DNA from: Planococcus chinensis
GTDB lineage: Bacteria > Bacillota > Bacilli > Bacillales_A > Planococcaceae
Direction: 5' to 3'
Length of the DNA: 64,000 nucleotides
Assembly: GCF_020071995.1 (NCBI RefSeq)
Contig: NZ_JABWTK010000003.1
Location: 248,001-312,000 of the forward strand
In this document: in pieces, positions 59,232-64,000 of the stretch
How the letters are laid out: every line of letters begins with the position of its first letter
How positions within the stretch are numbered: the first letter of the stretch is position 1
Program-made: the position numbers and the translations under genes
Notes under the pieces: generated by a model
Told to the model about the DNA's origin: nothing
Seen by the model: only the letters and a program-made list of their open reading frames with translations
Databases searched by the model: none

Positions 59232-59336
59232 TACGCCCAGTAAAGGTTAAAATACGCTCGATTATTCTGGAGATACGCTCGGTAAAGGTTAAAATACGCA
59301 CAACAACGGTTAAAATATGCTTTTACAGCAAATAAA
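59232..59336 (+). repeat. 21-bp tandem array, TACGC-TAAAGGTTAAAA family, five units
   Basis: TACGC/TATGC starts recur at 59232, 59253, 59274, 59295 and 59316, exactly 21 bp apart. Three units end GGTTAAAA. The array begins 3 bp after the preceding terminator and occupies most of the 256-base gap to the PAP2 gene. Confidence 0.88.
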
Positions 59337-59441
59337 GCGTCTAAGCCATTGCTTACTTCAATGCCCAAACCGAGCATTTTTGAATGAATGGAAAATTTAG
59401 ACTATAATAGACAGAAGAGCTCGTGGAAAGAAGGTGAGGCT

Positions 59442-60056
59442 ATGAAGCGTCTATTGTATTTATTGGGGATACTTGCGTTGATCGGTTTTATTGGAATCGG
59501 GCTTACTTTCGCTGACGGGGCATTCGCAGAAGTCGACCGGCAAGCCGCTGATTTGCTGACGGGAATCGGTTTGCTGGACGTTCTTTCTGTTCTGGCGGAT
59601 GAAGCTGTTGTATTTATTGTTGGAATCGCCATGATTGTGTACTTATGGCTGCGCCGCAGGGATTACCGCGGAATGTTGTTTGTCTTTTTGACAGTCGGAG
59701 CAGGACGGGCGTTGAACCAGGGGCTAAAAGAACTGTTTCAACGGGAAAGGCCAGATTTTTCGCATGGCTTGGACAGCTACGGCTTTCCTTCCTGGCATGC
59801 CATGGGGGCGGTTCTTTATCTCCTGACGGCCGCTTATTTTCTGGTGGGATCGCTTGGAACCCGTACAGCCCAAGGGTTCGTTTGGCTGGCAGCAGTGGGG
59901 CTGGCCATCGCCATCGGTTTGTCGCGGGTGGCTGGCGGCGAGCAATACTTTTCGGATATCTTAGCTGGCTGGTGTATAGGTTATGCGTTGTTTGCCGCTG
60001 TTGTATTCTGGTACGAAATGAGAGAACGCTCTTTCAGAAGGGCGCATACACAATGA
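59442..60056 (+). CDS. PAP2-family membrane phosphatase, nucleophilic His replaced
   Basis: The protein (204 residues) has six membrane segments. PAP2 motif 1 (KELFQRERPDF) and motif 2 (PSWHAMGA, His119) are present. Motif 3 reads S161-R-VAGGE-Q168-YFS-D172, whereas the family has SR-x5-H-x3-D; the histidine that takes the phosphate is Gln (codon CAA). The family hydrolyses lipid phosphates such as undecaprenyl diphosphate or phosphatidylglycerol phosphate. With this change it is probably inactive or altered. AAGGTGAGG fits ATG 59442. Confidence 0.82.
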   Translation: MKRLLYLLGILALIGFIGIGLTFADGAFAEVDRQAADLLTGIGLLDVLSVLADEAVVFIVGIAMIVYLWLRRRDYRGMLFVFLTVGAGRALNQGLKELFQRERPDFSHGLDSYGFPSWHAMGAVLYLLTAAYFLVGSLGTRTAQGFVWLAAVGLAIAIGLSRVAGGEQYFSDILAGWCIGYALFAAVVFWYEMRERSFRRAHTQ

Positions 60057-60093
60057 AAAGCAGGAACAGGTTAAATGGTTCCTGCTTTTATTT
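60057..60093. terminator. terminator between PAP2 and amtB genes
   Basis: AAAAGCAGGAAC pairs perfectly with GTTCCTGCTTTT around a 9-nt loop; genes converge here. Confidence 0.88.
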
Positions 60094-60100
60094 ATGGGCA

Positions 60101-61381
60101 TTATGGTTTTTGCGGAGCGGCGTGTTCGCCGAGTTGGTTAAGCCGTTCGGCAAAAGAATTGGTTGCTGATGGAGCTCCGCTTAGGACGTCCTGCATCGCG
60201 TAAGCCTGAGAACCGTGTTCTGCAAAGTCCAGCCCGCTTTCTTCGTCTTCCGCTGCTACGCGTAGCGGAATGACGGCATTGACAATGGCCAATACAAGGA
60301 TGGCGGATACAGAAGTCCAGGCGATGACGGCTAAGACGCCGACCGTTTGGATGCCGAGGATTTCAGCGCCGCCCCCGTAGAGCAGGCCGCCTGTTGTATC
60401 GAAAAAGCCAAGCGCCAATGTTCCCCAAATACCGACTACTCCGTGGACGGCAATCGCGCCGACTGGATCATCTATGCGAATTTTTGCATCCAGCAAATGT
60501 ACGGCTTCAGTCATAATGATGCCGGCGATGAGGCCGATTACGATAGATCCCAAAAAGGAGACGTTTGCCGCACCTGCTGTAATGCCGACCAAGCCGGCCA
60601 ATGCGCCGTTCATCGTTAAAGAAGGGTCGATCCGGCCGTAGCGCATACGTGTGTACAGGGCGGTTGCCAGTACAGCGGCAGAAGCTGACAGCAATGTGTT
60701 TAAAATGACCGGCGGAACAAGTGCCGGGTCCGCTGCCAAAGTACTGCCTCCATTAAAGCCAAACCAGCCGAGCCAGAGGATGAACACACCCAATGCACCG
60801 AGCGGCAAATTGTGGCCGGGAATCGAATTGACGATTTTTCCGCTGTACTTGCCGATACGCGGGCCAAGCTTCCAAGCGGCGATGAAGGCAGCGGTTGCTC
60901 CGGTTAAGTGGACAACGGTCGAACCGGCAAAGTCGATAAAACCGATCTGCGACAGCCAGCCGCCGCCCCACACCCAATGTCCGACAATCGGATAAATAAA
61001 CGCTGTCATTGCAATGGTCACTAAAATATAAGCGCCGAGACGCATGCGTTCAGCGACTGCTCCCGAAATGATCGTGGCGCAGGTTGCCGCAAATACTGCC
61101 TGGAAAACAAAGAAGCCGATATCTTCCCGGCCTGCTAATAAAAATCCATCTGTTCCAATCATCCCGAACCCCGAAGTGCCGAACATGAGTGCAAAACCGA
61201 CAAAGAAATAAAGGATCGAACCAAGGGCGACGGTGATTAAGTTTTTCATAAGGATATTAAGGGTATTTTTAGAACGGGTGAACCCGGTTTCAAGCATCGC
61301 AAATCCTGCGTGCATAAAAAAGACGAGAATCGTGCCGAGCATAACCCACATCATATCAACTGAACTTTGAACTGCTTCCAT
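60101..61381 (-). CDS. amtB: ammonium transporter AmtB/NrgA
   Basis: The 426-residue protein has 11 membrane segments and forms a trimeric ammonia channel. Conserved sections are HAGFAMLETGFTRSKN, FVFQAVFAATCATIISGAVAERM, VWGGGWLSQIGFIDFAGSTVVHLTGATAA (in parts) and AVHGVVGIWG with the pore His. The C-terminal tail (LDFAEHGSQAYA) is the PII-binding region. AAGGAGGAATTTCT precedes ATG 61381. The gene follows glnK by 12 bases; in B. subtilis the order is the reverse (nrgA-nrgB). Confidence 0.95.
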   Translation of the reverse strand: MEAVQSSVDMMWVMLGTILVFFMHAGFAMLETGFTRSKNTLNILMKNLITVALGSILYFFVGFALMFGTSGFGMIGTDGFLLAGREDIGFFVFQAVFAATCATIISGAVAERMRLGAYILVTIAMTAFIYPIVGHWVWGGGWLSQIGFIDFAGSTVVHLTGATAAFIAAWKLGPRIGKYSGKIVNSIPGHNLPLGALGVFILWLGWFGFNGGSTLAADPALVPPVILNTLLSASAAVLATALYTRMRYGRIDPSLTMNGALAGLVGITAGAANVSFLGSIVIGLIAGIIMTEAVHLLDAKIRIDDPVGAIAVHGVVGIWGTLALGFFDTTGGLLYGGGAEILGIQTVGVLAVIAWTSVSAILVLAIVNAVIPLRVAAEDEESGLDFAEHGSQAYAMQDVLSGAPSATNSFAERLNQLGEHAAPQKP

Positions 61382-61393
61382 AGAAATTCCTCC

Positions 61394-61735
61394 TTATCCG
61401 ACGGCGATGATGCCGCGTTCTTTTGTTCTGATTCGAATGGCTTCCTCAACCGGCAAGATGAAAATTTTGCCGTCGCCGACTTCGCCGGTGGAGGCGTATT
61501 CCAGCAAAGCATCCACGATGGCTTCCACTTTTGAGTCATCCACGACCATTTCGAGTTTCAACTTGGGAGAAAACTCCATCGTATAGGCATTGCCCCGGAA
61601 CAAACCGACCCGGCCTTCTTGTTTTCCGATTCCAGCGATTTCAGTGACACTTAAACCATCAATGCCTTCAAGAGCCAAAGCTTGGCGAACATTGGCAAAA
61701 ACGGAGGGGCGGATGATTGTCTCGATCTTTTTCAT
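61394..61735 (-). CDS. glnK: nitrogen regulatory PII protein GlnK/NrgB
   Basis: The 113-residue trimeric signal protein has the PII signature segments MKKIETIIRPSVFANVRQAL, T-loop EGRVGLFRGNAYTMEFSPKLKLEMVV with the T-loop tyrosine retained (in parts), and GEVGDGKIFILPVEEAIRIRT. It senses ATP/ADP and 2-oxoglutarate and blocks AmtB when nitrogen is rich. It starts the operon at ATG 61735 after GGAGGAAAAA. Two TnrA boxes upstream indicate induction under nitrogen limitation. Confidence 0.94.
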   Translation of the reverse strand: MKKIETIIRPSVFANVRQALALEGIDGLSVTEIAGIGKQEGRVGLFRGNAYTMEFSPKLKLEMVVDDSKVEAIVDALLEYASTGEVGDGKIFILPVEEAIRIRTKERGIIAVG

Positions 61736-61772
61736 TGTTTTTCCTCCTTCAAAATGATTCTAACAAAAGTTA

Positions 61773-61789
61773 TGTTAGGTTTTCTAACA
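61773..61789. promoter_or_regulatory. TnrA box 1
   Basis: TGTTA-GGTTTTC-TAACA is a perfect match to the TnrA/GlnR consensus TGTNA-N7-TNACA. It lies 38-54 bases before the glnK start. Confidence 0.88.
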
Positions 61790-61835
61790 TATTAAACAAT
61801 AAATTCTGACAATGCAATAGTTTTTTGAAAATTTA

Positions 61836-61852
61836 TGTTAGAAAACATGACA
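61836..61852. promoter_or_regulatory. TnrA box 2
   Basis: TGTTA-GAAAACA-TGACA also fits TGTNA-N7-TNACA. It is 63 bp (six helical turns) from box 1 and could place TnrA near -49 of a start around 61795 for glnK; it also lies upstream of the UDG-like gene. Confidence 0.8.
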
Positions 61853-61885
61853 TGCGCGAAAAATAAAAGAATTCGGGGTGATGGT

Positions 61886-62530
61886 ATGTATAAAATTGCA
61901 GATGAATTGGTTCAAATTGGCATAGAACGAATCAAAGAATTTCCGGTAGAAGGCTTTGTAAGAGGAAGCGGGCCGCTTCATCCGGCCTTGATGTTGGTAG
62001 GGGAAGCGCCAGGGGAAAATGAAGTGGAAACCGGCATTCCGTTTACGGGACGAGCTGGAAAAGAGCTGATGGCTTCACTGGAAAGTGTCGGCTTAGCCAG
62101 GGAAGATGTGTATATCACGAGTGCAGTGCGGAGCCGTCCGTATAAATGGGGAACAAAAAAAGAGCGCAATGGAACAGTAACTGAGCGGAAATACAACCGA
62201 GCGCCGACCAAAAAAGAAATTATCGCCCATGCGCCGATTTTGGATACCGAAATCCGTGACATCCATCCGCCACTGATTGTCACTTTGGGCAATATCGGGC
62301 TGCAGCGACTGGTGGGGCCGAAAGCGAAAGTGACGCAGCTGCACGGCGTTCTGATGGAAACGCCGATTTTAATGTGGAATGAGGAAAGGCAAGCCTTTAC
62401 TGAAACGGAAGAAGTGTATCATATCTTTCCGACATTCCATCCGGCCAGCGTTTTTTATAACCCGCCGGTGCGGGAGTTGAAAGATGAAGATTGGCGGAAA
62501 CTGGGGGAATTGCTGCGGATTAAGGAATAG
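61886..62530 (+). CDS. family 4-like uracil-DNA glycosylase without Fe-S cysteines
   Basis: The protein (214 residues) has the UDG fold with motif A MLVGEAPGENEVETGIPFTGRAGKELM (in parts) and motif B FHPASVFYNPP, as in UDG family 4. The four cysteines that hold the Fe4S4 cluster are all missing: no Cys occurs in the protein and the usual KCRPP section reads RSRPY. It may be a cluster-free variant or have another substrate. GGGGTGATGG precedes ATG 61886; longer frame starts lack a site. Divergent from glnK-amtB. Confidence 0.78.
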   Translation: MYKIADELVQIGIERIKEFPVEGFVRGSGPLHPALMLVGEAPGENEVETGIPFTGRAGKELMASLESVGLAREDVYITSAVRSRPYKWGTKKERNGTVTERKYNRAPTKKEIIAHAPILDTEIRDIHPPLIVTLGNIGLQRLVGPKAKVTQLHGVLMETPILMWNEERQAFTETEEVYHIFPTFHPASVFYNPPVRELKDEDWRKLGELLRIKE

Positions 62531-62623
62531 TGGCAACAGGTGTTAAGCATTCTATAGGTCTTGTGATTTCTGTGAATAACAATTGGGAAATTAGAGAATA
62601 ATAGAATATCTTCCTTGATTGAT

Positions 62624-62647
62624 AAAAGTTGCGCAAAGGAAACTTTT
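62624..62647. promoter_or_regulatory. AAAAGTT-N10-AACTTTT inverted repeat at the zupT promoter
   Basis: The repeat overlaps the -35 box and spacer of the zupT promoter. A metal-dependent repressor could bind here; the half-sites do not match the Zur or MntR consensus that I know. Confidence 0.45.
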
Positions 62648-62657
62648 AACGTACAAT
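62629..62657 (+). promoter_or_regulatory. promoter of zupT
   Basis: TTGCGC (62629-62634) and TACAAT (62652-62657) are 17 bp apart. Confidence 0.65.
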
Positions 62658-62692
62658 AACCCTATTCAAAAGAATGGAAGGAAGTCGGGGTT

Positions 62693-63502
62693 ATGGACAG
62701 TGCCGTATTATTTGCTCTTGGATTGACGCTATTTGCTGGATTGGCAACAGGCATCGGTAGTTTGATTGCTTTTTTTGCTTCCCGCACTAATACTAAATTT
62801 CTGTCGATTTCACTTGGATTCTCCGCGGGCGTTATGATTTATGTGTCGATGATTGAGATCTTTGTGAAAGCAAAAGATGCTTTAACCGGTGCCCATGGGG
62901 AATCATTCGGATATTGGTTGACGCTGGCTGGTTTTTTTGGCGGAATGATTTTCATGGCAGTATTGGACCGGATTTTGCCGCAAGTGGGAAACCCGCATGA
63001 AGTGAAGACGGTAGAAGACATGGATGAAGGGCCGACCAACGCGGAATATGCCCATCTTCGGAAATTGGGGATATTTACAGCGCTCGCAATCGGCATCCAT
63101 AACTTCCCGGAAGGCATCGCCACGTTCATGTCGGCAATCCAGGATCCGGCTTTAGGGGTAGCTATCGCAATTGCCGTAGCCATCCATAATATTCCGGAAG
63201 GGATTGCGGTGTCGGTTCCGATTTACTACGCAACCGGCAGCCGGAAAAAAGCCTTTCAGTACAGTTTTTTATCCGGAATTTCGGAACCGGTCGGAGCCAT
63301 TGCCGCTTGGCTGATCTTAATGCCTTTCCTTAGCGACACGCTGTTTGGCATTATTTTTGCGGCAGTAGCCGGCATTATGGTTTTCATTTCTCTGGATGAA
63401 CTATTGCCTGCTGCCAAAAGATACGATGAAGCCCATTTGTCCATTTATGGATTGGTGGCTGGGATGGCCGTCATGGCGGTCAGCCTTGTATTGATTGTAT
63501 AA
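62693..63502 (+). CDS. zupT: ZIP-family zinc/divalent metal transporter ZupT
   Basis: The 269-residue protein has eight membrane segments. The paired metal-binding helices are complete: IHNFPEGIATF (helix 4) and IHNIPEGIAVS (helix 5). A His/acid loop lies near 100-120. It imports zinc and other divalent ions such as iron or manganese. AAGGAAGTCGGGG precedes ATG 62693. The next gene follows after a hairpin. Confidence 0.92.
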   Translation: MDSAVLFALGLTLFAGLATGIGSLIAFFASRTNTKFLSISLGFSAGVMIYVSMIEIFVKAKDALTGAHGESFGYWLTLAGFFGGMIFMAVLDRILPQVGNPHEVKTVEDMDEGPTNAEYAHLRKLGIFTALAIGIHNFPEGIATFMSAIQDPALGVAIAIAVAIHNIPEGIAVSVPIYYATGSRKKAFQYSFLSGISEPVGAIAAWLILMPFLSDTLFGIIFAAVAGIMVFISLDELLPAAKRYDEAHLSIYGLVAGMAVMAVSLVLIV

Positions 63503-63513
63503 GTGAAACCTTG

Positions 63514-63553
63514 CGCCTCCTCGTCTCGTATAAATGAGACAAGGAGGCGTTTT
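63514..63553 (+). terminator. hairpin after zupT that includes the ribosome site of the next gene
   Basis: CGCCTCCT-C-GTCTC pairs with GAGAC-A-AGGAGGCG (one mismatch), followed by TTTT. The AAGGAGG at 63541-63547 is the Shine-Dalgarno sequence of the next gene, so the hairpin may hide it. Confidence 0.7.
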
Positions 63554-63555
63554 CT

Positions 63556-64000
63556 ATGGACATGAAACTTATAGAAGAGACTTTTAAAGAAGTATCTAAA
63601 ACGCTTGGATGGTCAGTGGATAAACGGATTGCCCTGGCAGTGACCAATTTTTATCTTACGCAGGACTCAGGATTTCGGAAAAAAGAACACGAAGAAGCCG
63701 CAGTGGCCATCAAGAAAAATGAAGGCTGGGCTTCTCCGTTAAGGAATTATATGTTCCATATCGCGGCCGCCTTTTTGGCGCTTCAGGGAGATCCGGAAAG
63801 CGGCTTGAAAAAATTGAATGCCAAACAGCTGGAACTGAACGAAGCGGGGTTCCGCAAGTCGCCTTATACGTATTTGGCCGCCTTGCTGATGGAAGATACG
63901 GGCGAAGCGGAGCGCGCAAAAGAACTATACGATCAAATGAGGCAGCATCATAAATTCCTGACATCAAATGAGGATGTGCCTTATGCGGTGCTTTTGGGAA
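63556..64000 (+). CDS. DUF4003-like protein, N-terminal part
   Basis: The open frame starts at ATG 63556 with AAGGAGG 8 nt upstream and runs through the right edge; 148 codons are seen. The N-terminal sequence has the layout KLIEETFKEVSKTLGWSVDKRIALAV, then FHIAAAFLALQGDPESGLKKL and GFRKSPYTYLAALLMED, resembling DUF4003 proteins of Bacilli, which are soluble and helical. Function unknown. The family call is moderate. Confidence 0.65.
   Translation, partial: MDMKLIEETFKEVSKTLGWSVDKRIALAVTNFYLTQDSGFRKKEHEEAAVAIKKNEGWASPLRNYMFHIAAAFLALQGDPESGLKKLNAKQLELNEAGFRKSPYTYLAALLMEDTGEAERAKELYDQMRQHHKFLTSNEDVPYAVLLG

Noticed and set aside
58940..59377. minus-strand frame with repeated AYFNLYR
   Set aside because: It combines antisense of the ABC ATPase gene with the array at 59232; no initiation site.

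Overview
The window is chromosomal DNA of a Gram-positive member of the Bacillales, most likely a Planococcaceae species (Planococcus/Planomicrobium-like). This is inferred from strong AGGAGG-type ribosome binding sites, GTG/TTG starts, intrinsic terminators after nearly every unit, and gene sets and control sites known from Bacillus: des-desK-desR, yclNOPQ under Fur, an NfeD-floT pair behind a sigma-W promoter, glnK-amtB with TnrA boxes, a CcpA cre site and cydDC. No rRNA, tRNA, phage, insertion sequence or CRISPR array was found. Both ends cut a gene: an ABC-F ATPase on the left and a DUF4003-like protein on the right.

Layout. 1-11 kb: end of the ABC-F gene, an HxlR regulator divergent from a CatE-like extradiol dioxygenase, a cluster of dispersed hairpin repeats, a nitronate monooxygenase, two extracytoplasmic proteins (one with a CAP domain), an AI-2E/PerM transporter, and a MarR-MMPL exporter operon behind a large inverted repeat. 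11-16 kb: a GNAT pair, an XRE regulator fused to a degenerate F1-ATPase beta-like domain, a VOC/serine-hydrolase fusion, a 35-residue membrane peptide and a cold-shock gene. 16-25 kb: sigma-W-type NfeD/flotillin operon, stand-alone MurE-type ligase, fumC, a Dph6-like ATPase, acetyltransferases and a GT2-GtrA glycosyltransferase. 25-33 kb: two ABC systems, M15 peptidase, nitroreductase, NAD(P)-binding protein, alpha/beta hydrolase. 33-42 kb: methyltransferase, acyl-CoA synthetase, wrbA, ZIP-like membrane protein and cydDC. 42-50 kb: the cold-sensing des-desK-desR locus, a second repeat cluster ending in a 50-bp perfect palindrome, a YdaT-like protein, putP and hflX. 50-64 kb: multidrug-type ABC exporter, Met-rich lipoprotein, Fur-controlled siderophore uptake operon, FtsX-type ABC pair, a PAP2 protein lacking its nucleophilic His, glnK-amtB, a UDG-like protein and zupT.

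The most unusual material is of two kinds. First, six intergenic tracts are tandem arrays with an exact 21-bp period (start positions checked by counting). They fall into at least three related sequence families with cores TACGAGCAACTT, TACGCCCAACTT (inverted), TACGC-n-TAAAGGTTAAAA and TACTGTCCGGAA, and they sit in gaps after terminators or between convergent genes. Second, the protein at 12123-13151 joins an HTH domain to a beta-subunit-like ATPase fold whose P-loop lysine is lost, and its promoter carries GTAA/TTAC half-sites spaced by multiples of 11 bp. Neither is explained by a family I can name.
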